Of a stretch of 64,000 bases of DNA, positions 1 through 11,846 are shown one piece after another. Position numbers and translations under genes: made by a program. Every line of letters begins with the position of its first letter. Positions within the stretch are counted from its first letter, which is position 1. Source of the stretch: Chamaelirium japonicum (lineage: Eukaryota > Streptophyta > Magnoliopsida > Liliales > Melanthiaceae); contig OX393549.1 in assembly GCA_947650365.1 (NCBI GenBank), positions 19,201,532 through 19,265,531 on the forward strand, given 5' to 3'. The notes beneath the pieces were generated by a model. That model saw only the letters and a list, made by a program, of their open reading frames with translations. It was not told the DNA's origin and searched no databases.

Positions 1-1260
1 CCAAAGAAAATAATATTAAGACTCTGATAGAAGAATAAACTTTTCATTACTTTAAGAAATCAACAAGCCCATATATCACTCGCTTCAAGAGCTAACCATT
101 AACCATCCATGTCAATTGTATCATGATTTGTAGGTACTTTCCAAAATTGTTTCATCAGTTATCACCCAGCACAAATATTAGAACGCTTATAAAAATTTTA
201 TATAACTCCCTAACATAATGACTTTGATGGAACTCCAAAGTATTAGAAAACAAATTGAGAAATGAATTATCTAACCACCTGGCGAAAAGAAATTTTCCTT
301 TAGAATTAATAAAGTATCAGCAACTATTACATATGTTAAGAGAAGCTATAGAATCCTCCTCCTTGAAGTAGGGACAATTATATCAAACTTTAAGCATGTA
401 TTTTACAAAGACCTCTCATGATTTTTATTTAAGCAGGAATTAGACTTCGCTATTGAATTAATTCAAAAGATCCATCTTATTACATAGTTCTCAATATATT
501 GGAGAACTCACAACCCAACTCTACTAGTTACTCGAGAAAATATTTACCAGACCTAGTAACTCATATATGTTATCACATATCAGACTTAGTACCTCACCAT
601 AAGTCACTCTGATCATTTCAAGAAAGATGTTAAAAAAAAAACTTGTTTCCAAATCTTAGAATCTCGTACCTTCATACTACCCATTCATTTTTTTTGGATC
701 CCGCAAACAAGATGTTCTAGTACCGAATAGGATAGAGTAAGTAGCTCATCCCAGGACCAAGCCATTACTATCATATTTACAAGCTGAAGTAATAGTAGTG
801 ATCTACTAAAGATTTGGCAACACTATATCCTCATGAAAAACAAAAATTTTAAAATACATCCGTGCAAGAAAAACCTAAATCTTAAATAAAGATGTGGGAA
901 GAACTTTTTACAGTAAAATTATGACCTTGCCTATTCAACACACCACTGAAAAACGTATTGTTATACATAGATAAACAACAATGAATCATAGACTTGTTAG
1001 TTGAAAGAGACTTGTTTATGGTAGCCCCTTAAAAATCAATCCCCATAATAAAAAGGAAGCCCAAAGGACCAAGAAGTATCAACAAAAAACGAGGAATTAG
1101 ATACAAGAGGAAAGTTTGCGATCTGTTGATAGACTATAGGCTTCCAATGCACCATATCCAAGGGAAGACATATTTCTAGAGATTTATTGTTCAAAATTCC
1201 CTATCAACAAGTAAGATATACTATGATTTAAAAAAGATAGTTCATAAAAATTACTTAGTT
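1..1260. other. AT-rich stretch without a recognisable gene
   Basis: No long reading frame and no domain that I recognise on either strand. The sequence is AT-rich and probably decayed retroelement DNA leading into the integrase remnant that follows, but this is inference. Confidence 0.4.
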
Positions 1261-1265
1261 CATGT

Positions 1266-1450
1266 CTAAGGTGTCTCATCTGTCAATAAGTTAAATCTGA
1301 CTATTTAATAATATGTTGACTACCCTGGGGATAAATGAGGGGCACATTACCATTTATTTTGTTTCAAAGACGGAATGTGTTCGATATAAGTCATAGTGAA
1401 TCAATTGACAATGTTCACCCACTACCTACTCATAAAAACCCCGACTTTAC
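1266..1450 (+). pseudogene. decayed Ty3/gypsy integrase fragment
   Basis: Two short peptides recall gypsy integrase. One reading from 1266 gives LRCLICQ-stop-VK, like the CxxCQxVK end of the HHCC zinc-binding domain. Another, in a different frame from 1381, gives SI-stop-VIVNQLTMFTHYLLIK, like the WVIVDRLTKSAHFLPI block around a catalytic Asp of chromovirus integrases; here the Asp position reads Asn. In-frame stops and a frame change make it a fossil. The spacing to the putative polypurine tract at 1568 is much shorter than in an intact element, so DNA has been lost. The identification rests on motif resemblance only. Confidence 0.5.
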
Positions 1451-1567
1451 CTAGTGGAACGATTCACAGAGAAATGACTTAAGAATTACAGTTTTACGAC
1501 TGGGGTCAATGCCTTCACTTGTTTAAGTCTTGAAGTACATTGCAAATTCTGAAAATAAATGTTTATT

Positions 1568-1588
1568 AGGAGAGGAGGATGTAATACA
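1568..1588 (+). other. possible polypurine tract and LTR start
   Basis: A purine run (AGGAGAGGAGGA) is followed directly by TGTAATACA, which resembles the polypurine tract and LTR start of plant chromoviruses. It lies downstream of the integrase fossil in the right order. I could not find the matching LTR end, so this is a tentative call. Confidence 0.4.
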
Positions 1589-1784
1589 CTGAAATAATAT
1601 TTTATTTTTAATATTATTTTTAGCAATATCATAGATAAAGCATATTTTGAAAATAAAAAAGATAAAAAAAAGTAAAATTCTAATACCACCAATGCGTATG
1701 TATCGTCGAGTAAATGAATTTCATATATAACATTTACTTTTTTAACATTGTTTACATAATTCAAAATTTAAATAAAAACTTACG

Positions 1785-1850
1785 AGAGAGAAGGATTGAA
1801 CTCTCAACTTGCTCTACACTAACCAAAAACCCTAACCACTAGGCTAGTTG
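1785..1850 (-). repeat. tRNA-like (SINE-type) A/B box fragment
   Basis: Read on the minus strand, TAGCCTAGTGGTTAGGG (1846 to 1830) fits a Pol III A box. GAGTTCAATCC (1803 to 1793) fits a B box, 43 bases downstream, the spacing seen in tRNA genes. The region does not fold as a convincing complete tRNA, so a SINE head or a tRNA-like segment of an LTR is more likely than a working tRNA gene. Confidence 0.45.
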
Positions 1851-2005
1851 TCTAGTAATGTCGTAAGCCTGCAAAAAAACTAGCTAATGATAAATTACCA
1901 GCCTTTAGTTTTTTAATAGAAAGACCCTTCCTCTCCCTTTAGAGTTACATGCAAAATTCATTAAACCCTCCTTAATACACAACCATACAAGAAAACCCCT
2001 TGTTA

Positions 2006-2293
2006 GAGCATCTCCAACGGGCTCGCCTAATGTCGTTGACTCACCAAATGTGAAAATGTAATAGTTTTTGAAGCACTCCAACGGCCTCCCTTAGACATCG
2101 CCACATTTATTTTTAACTCACCAGGCTCACCACATTTGTTGGCTCGCTTAAGGATCACCAGATTTTATTTGATAGGTAGTGGGTATAGAGAGGCCATTGG
2201 AGTATGTGCAAAATCCACTCACCAAATCTGCTGATGTGGCAAGAATGGCTCACCATATTTAGATTTTAACTAGGGAGGCCTTTGGAGATGCTC
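2006..2293. mobile_element. Tourist-like MITE (TTA target duplication)
   Basis: The ends are inverted copies (GAGCATCTCCAACGG against GAGCATCTCCAAAGG, one mismatch), flanked on both sides by TTA (2003-2005 and 2294-2296). A TTA/TAA duplication with short terminal inverted repeats is the signature of PIF/Harbinger-derived (Tourist) MITEs. There is no coding capacity in 288 bp, so it would have to be moved by a transposase from elsewhere. Confidence 0.8.
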
Positions 2294-2398
2294 TTAAGTG
2301 CGACCAAGGACTCTTGGAATCCTCAACTATATTTATTTATGATAAAGAACAACGATTATACTTTATAACCTCCAAACTCTTGAAATTCTAAGACTAGG

Positions 2399-2409
2399 CT
2401 ATAAAAGGG
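2399..2409 (+). promoter_or_regulatory. TATA-box-like site (possible LTR promoter)
   Basis: CTATAAAAGGG followed by a CT-rich, transcript-start-like stretch. It could be the promoter of the LTR suggested at 1580, but no gene follows that I recognise. Confidence 0.3.
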
Positions 2410-4080
2410 AACCTACACTCTCTCATTTTTGTCAAATCACAAGAGGAGACCACCACCGGCCACCGCTCGTCGGAACCATCATCACCGGTTGACCACCGTC
2501 CACTTCCAGCCGATCCCCATTCGTCATCAGTCACCAGTCGCCAGCCAACCACCGCCCATCGCCGGCCGGTCCCGTACGCCGCCACCTTGCCAAAGCACCC
2601 CGCTACCGGCTTCCACTCGCCGGACCTCCTTTGGTTACCACCCTGACCTTCTGGTTCCTGGTAGGACCCCTCCTTCCCTTCCCTTATATTAGTGGACTAA
2701 AGTCCATTTCGATGTGGATAAACCTAGTCCTTTCTCCTATCAGTTGGTCAGAAGCCCATTTTTGTATGGATAAACAAGTGGGTCGAAGCTCATTACTGTA
2801 GACTAAAGCCTGATAAGCTTTGGATTTAAACCCACTCAGTAAGTCCGATACAATTGGGCCGAACCCATTAGGCAATGGTATAACCACCCCTGTGTCACTA
2901 CATACTCCTAAACCTTTTAGGTAACCCCTGGGTAACACAGCCTTTTGTTGAGGGCAGCCCAACCATATGAATGAACAGTTTCAACCATAACTTGGTCGTT
3001 TGGGCTCCAAATTGAGTTCCGTCTGTGGCCACTAACTTGTAGGCAAAATTCGCACAAGCTAAGGCAATAAAGGCCAAAAATAGTCTTTAAAATTTGAAAA
3101 AGCCTTTTTACCCCTAGAAGGTATTTAGGCCCTAACTCCTTACGCCTGACTCGGAATTTGATTATGTCAGTGGCCCTATGTTAGTGTCAGTAAAATCTAT
3201 GCAATGGACTAGAATATGTATGCTAAATGCTACTCGTGTTACCTCGAGATAATCCTAAAGCTAAAGAAGCACTTTAAGTAGGAAATCAGCATGTCACCTC
3301 AAGTAGGGGATCTAAACCAGTTACTTATTGTCAAGTTGTGGTGCTGAAATAATAGTGTAATGTATACAATGAGATAGAGTAGAGGAGAGCCTGATCATCG
3401 GGTTGGGGACTATCCCAGAAATAGTTCTGGGTGTGGCTATGGCCTAATAGAAACACAGGTGCGAGGCTAGTATTGTCTTTGTGACTAAAAGAAGCCTAGT
3501 TGTGGGGCTAACATTGTCTTGTGACTAAAAGCGCAGTGGGTATGACTCCTACCCTGGCTTGAGCCAAAAAGAGATCAGTTGATCAGTAACTCCTTTACGA
3601 TGCTCATGAAACATATTTTTTTTATATTTCAGCTCATTAAACTTATCATGAATAAATTGTGTTTTTCAGAATCAGATGGAGAGCGAATTGAGGAGGTTAC
3701 TGGGGATGGACCACAAGGGATGGGTGATCCTTTCTATGCTCTCTACTACCGGGGGAACAGAGCAGAAGTATGAAGAAGCTGGGAGCCAAAGTTATCTTAT
3801 GCTATGAGAAGTCATGTAACCTAAGACTTTATGACGTAAAACATGGTCTTAATTGAATAAAAAGGCCCAATGTCTTTCATATTTGATGAAAAACATTGTA
3901 CCTACTTTTCTTCATCACCCCCTAGAATTATTCGTGTAGCGTTTGGAACAACCTCCTATGTCAAGATATCTTCACGATTAAAACGATGATGAGCAGTTAG
4001 TTAGAAATACTTGGATGATGATCCAATCGTACATACCTCGCTAGGATTGGAATCATCTCTTTCCAAACTAACCCCCTGCG
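2410..4080. repeat. probable decayed LTR/intergenic DNA, no gene
   Basis: Short reading frames on both strands are not conserved with anything I know. Around 3440-3570 a phrase ending in GACTAAAAG recurs at about 45-60 base spacing, typical of LTR or leader DNA. I see no coding gene here. Confidence 0.35.
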
Positions 4081-4092
4081 GATGCTATGGAA

Positions 4093-4280
4093 TAGGGGTG
4101 TCAACGGTCGGGTCGAGTCTAGTTTCGGGTCGTGTCCAAAACCCCTAGACCCGGATTCAACCCGTTTAACTAATTGTGTCTAGATCCTAAACCCGTACCC
4201 GACCCACTAATAAACGGGTAGACCCGCTAAGACACGTTTACCACACGGGTCTATTCAGTTGACCCGATCCGACTCAATCC
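4093..4280 (+). mobile_element. truncated hAT-type MITE (ACCCG-rich family)
   Basis: Begins TAGGGGTGTCAAC and continues with the same CCCGACCCG-rich text as the complete copies at 17048, 42502 and 56048. It stops about 190 bp in, where a 42-bp tandem repeat begins, so the right half is lost. Confidence 0.65.
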
Positions 4281-4288
4281 AGAAGGTT

Positions 4289-4413
4289 GTTCCCGTGGCC
4301 TACTCAAACTAACCGAGTAGCCAGGAAGCCGTTCTCGTGGCCTACTTGGATTAACCGAGTAGCCAGGAGGCCGTTTCCGTTGCCTACTCAGGCTAACCGA
4401 GTAGTCAGGAGGC
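4289..4413. repeat. 42-bp tandem repeat, three units
   Basis: Three consecutive units of 42 bp (the last one base short) start at 4289, 4331 and 4373. Each contains CTACT(C/T) and, a few bases later, GAGTAG, so each unit can form a small stem. No coding role is apparent. Confidence 0.8.
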
Positions 4414-4450
4414 AATTGTCAGCTTAGCTCGGACAGTTTAACTCCTGTAA

Positions 4451-4701
4451 GGGTCTGTTTGGTTGGAGGGAGTTGGAACCGGCGTGTTCCAACTCACGTG
4501 TGGGGTACAAATGGAATGAGTTGGAATTCCACCTGAAAGCTGTGGGGGTACAAACTCATACGTTTTCTATACAATTGAAACCCATGGAGGAGTTGAAACT
4601 CATCTGGTCAGGAGCCTCCGCACGAAACTAAACAGCCGCTTTAGCGGAACACGCGTGAGTTGGAACACGCCGGTCCCAACTCCCTCCAACCAAATAGACC
4701 C
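4451..4701. mobile_element. Tourist-like MITE with long TIRs
   Basis: The two ends are inverted copies over roughly 48 bp, beginning GGGTCTGTTTGGTTGGAG, with TAA on each side (4448-4450 and 4702-4704). A second copy of the family lies at 61779. The TAA duplication and GG-CTGTTTGG terminus fit PIF/Harbinger (Tourist) MITEs. Confidence 0.85.
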
Positions 4702-4861
4702 TAAGTTGAGTACTGAATCGTCGCTATGAGGGTCTCTGTTCTCATGTATGATTGGCCCTCACGTGGATCCGCTACTGGCCACATGTCACCCACTGGTAGG
4801 CTAGCGGAATTATCCACCTACATCCTTGGGTTAGGAAGTATTGTAGAACATTTATGCAATC

Positions 4862-4883
4862 CACACACACACACACACACACA
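4862..4883. repeat. (CA)11 microsatellite
   Basis: Eleven uninterrupted CA dinucleotides. Confidence 0.95.
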
Positions 4884-4925
4884 TTTGTAGCATAAAATTG
4901 ATATGGACACCCAACTGATACAAAC

Positions 4926-5377
4926 TAGGGCTGCAAATCGGACAAGTTGGGGGGTCAACCCAAGTACTAGAACCCTCCTCCCGTAGCCCAACCAAACCTA
5001 TGTTGCTCAGCCCATTACTGTACAAGCATAATCACAAACTACCAAATTCTGGGGATCTATTAGGAAAAGTTTACCTTTAGATCAACCATCGAACGGCTAT
5101 GAGTGATATTGTCTTTACGATCACGAGTACTAGTCTCAGGTCCAACTATTACCTGTATAAGATAGCATATACACAAAAGATTACTCAGGTTTGGGCTGGG
5201 CCAGGTTACTCGACCCCTCAACACTAACCCAACCCATTATTCAAATAAGATAACATATACTTATAAGGATACTCATGTTGTATTTTTTCATTCCTAACCC
5301 AATTCATTCTTCAAATACATCAGCCCAAACCTGCTCAAAGCTCTGGTTGGGTCCAACCGAACCAAGTTGCAGCCCTA
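4926..5377. mobile_element. hAT-type MITE (TAGGGCTGCAA termini)
   Basis: Starts TAGGGCTGCAA and ends TTGCAGCCCTA, with flanking octamers ATACAAAC and TTACAGAC that agree at 6 of 8 positions. These termini and an 8-bp duplication are typical of hAT-derived MITEs. The duplication is worn, so the insertion is not recent. Confidence 0.7.
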
Positions 5378-5395
5378 TTACAGACACCCCAAACC

Positions 5396-5531
5396 GGTGG
5401 AATGCTTAGGTGCGGTCTGTGGTCCGCGGTCCGCAGCCGTCCGATACACCCGTCACGTGCATCTGATGCACGCGACGGGTGCATCGGACAGTTGCGGACC
5501 GCGGACCGCAGACCGCACATAAGCATTCCTC
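5396..5531. mobile_element. GC-rich foldback MITE
   Basis: The whole 136 bp is one inverted repeat: arms of about 65 bp from GGAATGCTTA to TAAGCATTCC meet at a small central loop near 5465. The flanks carry CCCCAAACC on both sides (5387-5395 and 5532-5540), a 9-bp duplication as made by Mutator-type transposases. It lies just after the hAT MITE ending at 5377. Confidence 0.8.
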
Positions 5532-6608
5532 CCCCAAACCATATTAAGTTCACCTCACATTACAAGAGGGACGATGCAGCTCATAGCAGAGTGGTTTGAC
5601 TCCTCTACGATTGTAGTTTCCCTCGATTCATTCGAAAACTACAATATATGCTGGTGAAGAGCTACATGAGATTCGATGGCCGGCCTCTTTCCTCTTCGTA
5701 GTAGGTGGCCGCTCAAGAGCATCTCCAACAGTCTCTTTTTAGGAGCTCCTAAAAGGATGGTTTTAGGGAACTCCTAGTCCCACGTTGGACATGTAGAAGC
5801 TAAAGTCCGAGCAGCCTCCTAAATGGGACTCCTAGATGCAAAAACAGTCTGAAATATCCTTCATCTATAATTCAAATGAAGGTCATCAATAACAGTTTTT
5901 TTTTGGGAAATTTTATTCATACCCCAAAAATCTGTAATTAGCCCCCATTTTCAACAAATTTGAACACACCCCGTTTTCTTTTATCATACCCCATTCCTAT
6001 CCTAAAAATACCCTTCCTCCTTACAACGCACCTTGAATACACCCCAGTTAAATGGCCTATCCCATCTTGACTATACCCCAATTAAACACCCACTCCTCTT
6101 GAATATACCCCAATTATACGTCCTCCTGAACACACCCCACTCTTAAATACATCCGACGAGGGTGCTGACTCCTCTTATTTCCCCATTGGTAGAGGGGTTA
6201 GATCTCCTATGGAGAAATCTGATCGGGAGAATTGGGGGTTGGGTTCGTCGAGCCTCGTTGCCGTTATAGTTACCGATGACGATGACACCATATCCACCGC
6301 CATCGTTTTTCTTCTCAAATTTGCATTCAAAGGGTTCTGTATTTAAGTTAGGGTTTAGTTGGTATTTGGAATACAAGATAAGGGTATAATAGCTATTTAA
6401 AAAATTCTGAGAAAGCTATCTATATAACATAGCACGGCAGTCTACATGCTGGCTAGACAAAATGAAATGCTGACTAGACAAAAATCACAGTCGTCCGTTT
6501 CAACCATGCCCCCTTAACTGCCCCTATCATGCCCACCTTAACTGCACCCTTAATTCCTGTCGTCCCCATACCCCCTTAACTACACCCTTAATTCTCTCCT
6601 TTAATTCT

Positions 6609-6763
<155 letters not shown>

Positions 6764-7151
6764 GCATACCCCAAAGAGCAACATATTGATTTTCATCCCC
6801 AAAGAGCAACTCCAGCAAGGGAGAGTACTGCTATTAGTCTTTTGTTAATTTTTTGGACTCTTTTTTTTTGTGTGTGACTATTTTTATTTCGGCATGCCTA
6901 ATTCGCTGATTGCTAGCGAGATAGTGAAAGCTTTGCTAAGCTTTATTATTTGGTGACTATTTAGTCTATTCTACATTTTTTAAAGCTTTGCTAAATGTTT
7001 GTGTATCACTACTACAGTTGTTACCAGTGTAGAATTATGCGATCCAATATTTATTGTCTTCAAATTTAATTGATCATTTCTTATATGATCATAGAAATAT
7101 GTGTTAAATGAAGTCATATAGTTGGTAATTTGTAGATAAGTAGAAGGAAGA

Positions 7152-8782
7152 TGTTCCTCTCAGCGGATCGAACTCAGGCACTTGTTCTCAAGATACTCCT
7201 CCTTTGCTTCAAGATGTCGCCTGGTCTGAGCGTCGACTTCGCAAAATATGCCATTTACTATCTGGGTTCGAATCAGAACTTACAATCTGATCTGGCATCA
7301 ATCCTCAGATGCAACCTGGGTACCTTACCCTCCAGGTACCTTGGCCTTCTGATTTCAGACCGCCAACTTTCGAGAGAGCAATGGCTGGAGCTTGTTCAGA
7401 AGCTGGAGAGGCGGCTATCTGGATAGAAGGGGAACCTTCTCTCGATCGAGGGGAGACTCACGCTCGTCAACTCTGTCTTGTCCTCCAATCCGAGATACTT
7501 TCCCTCTTTCTACCACCTCCCGGAATGGGTCATCAAGAGGATTGACAAGCTGCGTCGGAACTTCCTCTGGAGGGGGGCCTCGGGGATATCCGGATCCTAT
7601 CCACTCCTGGATTGGGGGTAGTGCCACCAAATCCAGGGAGCAAGGGGTCTAGGGGTCATCAACCTACAGGAATTCAATCAGGTCATGTTGGGGAAAATGG
7701 TGGTGAAGATTACAAAACGGTATTGGGGATATCTGGCGGGGCGTGGTCACGGCCAGGTACTTCAGGAAGTTCTCCCCCTTGCATTTGAGATCGCGGATCT
7801 GGGGGTCAATCTCTCCTTTCTGGCAAGGTATCTCCAAGGTCTCTACAATCTTCCGTTGCGGCAACCGGCTCATCATGGGGAATGGATTGAAGGCGAGATT
7901 CTGGGTGGATATCTAGATTGACGAACTACCACTGGGGGCTCTGTTTTACAATCTCTATGGGTTCGCATTATCCAAATCGGACACGTACTGTTCGCTCTCA
8001 GGCGTCTGTTCGAGGTGGGTTGACAATTTGGAGGATGAAATTTTGTAGTCCATTCCCTACTGAGCACCTCCACGAGTTGGGGCAACTGTTGGGAGTCTTA
8101 GGTGGTATCACACTTACTTCAGAGCCAGACAGGGTGGGATGGCGGTGGACCAGTTCTGGTGATTTCTCGGTCCACAGTCTTTATAATTTTCTAAACTTCG
8201 GGGGAGTGTCTTGCCCGCAGGCGGGTGATGAGGGCAATTTGGTAAGCCAAATGCCCCACGAAGACCAGGATTTTCATGCTCCTTGCTTTCAGGGACAGGA
8301 TTCTTACAAAGGTGAATCTCATGCGTCGAAAGCACCCGGGGGTGACCATCCCAACATGTAACCTCTACGGGTTGATGGATGAGACCACTTATCACCTTAT
8401 TCTGGGATGTGAATTTTCTAGACAGGTGTGGACTCACTTTCTACATTGACTGAACTGGTGTTCGCCGCCAGTATCCATCGAGTAACTGTAGGGGACCTGA
8501 AGGGGTAGGAAATTCCGGAGACCTGATCGGCAGGGGTGGAACATGCTAGCCATCAGGATTTCTTGGGCGATCTGACTAGAGCGAAACTGGAGGACCTTTC
8601 AGGGGAAGAGCATCCCTGCGGAGAATGTCATCTCCCAGATCAAATTCATGATCCACCTTTGGGCGTGTAATACCGTGGTAGGACCTCGGGTTGACTTGTA
8701 CATTCCTTTTCTCTATTAATAAACTGGTAGGGGTCTATAGCCCGAACCCCCCTTCATTCTCATAGAGGGATTTCTCAAACAA
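7152..8782 (+). mobile_element. 5'-truncated L1-type LINE
   Basis: Flanked by a perfect 18-bp duplication, AGATAAGTAGAAGGAAGA, at 7134-7151 and 8783-8800. It keeps the end of reverse transcriptase (LGTLPSRYLGLLISDRQLSREQW at 7312-7383, then frame-shifted WKGNLLSIEGRLTLVNSVLS-like text) and the zinc-binding zf-RVT region (WRWTSSGDFSVHSLYNFLNF, about 8140-8200). Frameshifts and stops make it dead. The 3' end does not have a long poly(A); it ends near GGGATTTCTCAAACAAA. The same 3' end is shared with the LINE copies at 44423 and 56840, so they are one family. Target-primed reverse transcription that stops early would explain the truncation. Confidence 0.85.
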
Positions 8783-8800
8783 AGATAAGTAGAAGGAAGA

Positions 8801-9229
8801 ATTTTCGACAATAATTAGGTTCAACAACTTCATTTTGAGCCAATGTCCACATGTAATTTCTTTGGGATTCTTTTAAATCTTTTCTTTCATTTTCCAATTC
8901 CACGGCAATGGGTTAAGTGCCCCCATCAACTGTGTTTTGTTATTGAAGTCGACCAATTATCTTTTGCCGTCGAAGCCAATTGCTACAGTCCCGACATGCA
9001 TGAGAATTTCTATTTATGGCCGCTATAGTGCCGTTGCATGGGAATTCCTAGAAGATTTACCTAACAGTCTCCATCGACGACTATTTTTGCTGTTGCTCGA
9101 TACCCAATTTTCACTTGGTGTACTGTAATTGTTGTAGAATCTATAAAAGAAGTCGTCGCCCGTTGGCAACCACAGCTCATTTCGACCACCGACCAACCAT
9201 CATCCATATATACCCGGACGTGGGACATG
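8801..9229. other. no recognisable gene
   Basis: Continuation of the interior of the TIR element after the LINE. Short frames only. A phrase with GCCGTCGAAG and CTACAGT near 8970 recurs loosely near 10425, suggesting repeat-derived DNA. Confidence 0.35.
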
Positions 9230-10140
9230 GGTTCCATCATGTGTCGACGAAAAGCGGTGCAAGAGGCCGACTTTATATCAGTCAGAGAGGAGGCACCGAC
9301 ATCAGCCATCATGGGCAATAAGAAGGCCACTTCACAGCGATGCATGATGGAACCTGGGGGGGGGGGGACCCGTCGACCACACCTGATCGTCAGATGGAGC
9401 TGGACGCCCTCCATCGCCTTCCCGCGATACCTGCAAAAAGACCGAGGCTCACCTCCGAGCCAAGGCCCCTTCGACGCTCAAGTCAGGGAAGGGAGAGATG
9501 TGTAGTATGGTAGTGGGTCCGGAAGCAAATTGCCTCTCTTGGGTTTCGATTCCCTTGAGTTGCTTATTGATTCTCGAAAGTTCGAATTGCTTACCTGCCC
9601 ATGAAGGGGCGGGACTTTCTTTTATAGATTTCTTTGCACGTGTGCGTAATCACTGCGGTCTGTCCTCCAATGATCTCGGGTATGTTACGGCAGATCCCCT
9701 CCAATCGAACGCCATTCAAATCTTTCTTCTATGCTCTCGTGGATCGTGGGTGTTATACCTCATCGCGGGTAACCCACGACCCGATGGACGAGATTTCCTC
9801 GGGATTGCCCAGCCTGGCATGTATCCCGGCCATTACGGTATCTTCCGATATTTCCTCGCTTAATGGCAGTTCTTTGGCGCTGATCAGGTCGGGCCAGTCG
9901 TGTGGTCGGGTTGCCGAGCCAGCACTACAACCTACCCTACTACTCCCCCGACCTGGCTCCCGTCGAGGAGCTCGGGTTCCTCCCCGGGCTCAATCTTCTG
10001 CTAACAGATCAGCTCGTGGGCCAGGTCTGGTAGATTTGGGCCTGGTTCATGTCATCGGGTCCCACGGATCTCCGCGCTAGACCAGACCGGGTGGTCTAGC
10101 GGTACACATGTCATCATTTGGTAGGCGTGGCAAAAAACCC
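9230..10140 (-). repeat. possible gypsy LTR fragment
   Basis: On the minus strand a TATA-like CTATAAAAGAAAG (9627 to 9615) is followed by TTGAGCGTCGAAGGGGCC (about 9482 to 9465) and CTTTTTGCAGGTATC, an order and wording familiar from U5 regions of plant gypsy LTRs. I could not fix the ends, and found no terminal TG/CA pair. The frames of 121 and 148 residues on the plus strand here are not recognised. Confidence 0.35.
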
Positions 10141-10739
10141 CTTCTACATAACCTATGTTGTGCACCCGGGTATGGACTATGGTTAGTTGGTTGTGGTGTT
10201 CAACAGAGATAGTGGTGGTCGGAGGTGGTGACGACGGTTGATAGAGACTATGGTGGTCAGTGGCGATATTGGTGGCAATTCTCTAGCTCTCTTGCCGAAT
10301 GTGTTTTCCCAGCAAAAAGGCTATAACAGTGTCTACATGCACGAGCATCTGAAGGTGGTTGTCCACGTGCTGACATGCATGGGTGTACCTGAACTTTATC
10401 GTCCTTGCCGAATGAGTTTTACCGTCGAAGGTGGTCGCTACAGTGCCGTCAGATAAGCCAAAGGTGCCCTCTACGTGCCGTTCGGCACGGACAAGCAAGT
10501 AACGGGCGAGTAAACGATGAGCGAGTAAGCAAACGACAGGTGATTGAATTTTGTCCATGCCGATCGACGGAGGCAGCCGGGATCCGACATCGTCTACGGT
10601 GTGTGTCGCCACCAAAGACTGTCGACTGTGTTTTATCAATAAAGATCATCATTGCAGTGCCGATGCAGCCCAAGACGGTCGTTCAAGAGCCAATAGGCAC
10701 ATGCATGCACTAGCTAGTTGAGAAACAAATAGGAGAGGG
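10141..10739. other. no recognisable gene
   Basis: Interior of the TIR element. Short overlapping frames on both strands, none recognised. Confidence 0.35.
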
Positions 10740-11191
10740 GGTAATTACAGATTTTTGTGGTATGAATAAAATTTTTCTTTTTCTTTTTTGAACAGTTTAT
10801 CTCTTCACCTAAAGGAAAAGAAATCAGCTGACATCTGGCAGTGGGGACCACAAGATCGGAGCACTTCGCCACTCACAAGAGTTGTGAGCGAGAAGCTGCT
10901 CCTAAAGCTAGGAGCACTCGTCTAGAGACCTTCCTGATCTTTTGTTCTTCACTCCACTCAATAAAAATCATTGGATTCGACTTCATGATCCCAGTTTGGA
11001 GTTTGTTGGAGATGCTCTAATCCTCTCACTGAGATACTGCCTATCGGTGGCTGATGATTTGGCTTGGGTTTGACTCCTCTCCACTGACGATCATCTTCTC
11101 TATCGGTTGCTGACGATTTGGGGACAAGACATATGATGATCCGAAAACAAACGACCACAATCTATGAGTATGGGATGAACCCAAGGGGGAT

Positions 11192-11335
11192 GCCACCCTT
11201 GTCGATTACTGGCCACCACCGTCACCGGCCACACGTCGGCACCACCCTTGCCGACTACTGGTCACCACTGCCATCGGCCACACGCCGGCACCACCCCTGC
11301 CGATCGACTACTGGCCACCACCGCCACCGGCCCGT
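11192..11335. repeat. 49-bp GC-rich minisatellite, about three units
   Basis: Units begin CCACCCTTG or CCACCCCTG at about 11197, 11246 and 11295 and carry TACTGG(C/T)CACCA and CGGCCACACG. The third is interrupted by a few extra bases and is partial. It makes proline- and histidine-rich frames that I do not regard as genes. Confidence 0.7.
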
Positions 11336-11398
11336 CGGCCACCACTCTCCGCCTCCCAGCGGTGGCAGGTGGTGGCCGACGGGATGGTCGTCGGAGAT

Positions 11399-11846
11399 TA
11401 GGGTTGGCAATTTTGGACCCGACACGGCAGACCCGACACGAAGTTAGCAGGTCTAGGTCAGGGTTAAAATGGTTCGGGTCGTAAACGGGCCGACACGATA
11501 GACCCGTTTAATAAACGAGTCGGGTCCGGGTTTAGGGTCTGGACACAGTAGACACCGTTTAAAATTCAACGGGTCGGGTCGAGGTCGAGGTCGAGTCTAC
11601 CCGCAATCCGATACTGTATTATATAGGACCAGCGGGTCTATCAGGTCAAGTCGGGTCGAGTTGGATCGGGTCAACTGAATAGACCCGTGTGGTAAACGGG
11701 TCTTATCGGGTCTACCCGTTTATAAACGGGTCGGGTACGGGTTTAGGATCTAGACATGGTTAGTTAAACGGGTCGGATCCAAGTCTAGGGGTTTTGAACA
11801 CGATCCGAAACTAGATCGACACGACCCGAACCCGTTGACACCCCTA
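11399..11846 (-). mobile_element. hAT-type MITE, ACCCG family, reverse orientation
   Basis: Starts TAGGGTTGGCAA and ends TTGACACCCCTA, the reverse of the copies at 17048 and 42502, with the same CGGGTC-rich interior. The flanking octamers TCGGAGAT and TTGTCGAT agree at 5 of 8 positions, so the target duplication has decayed. It is nested in the foldback element 11021-12118. Confidence 0.7.
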
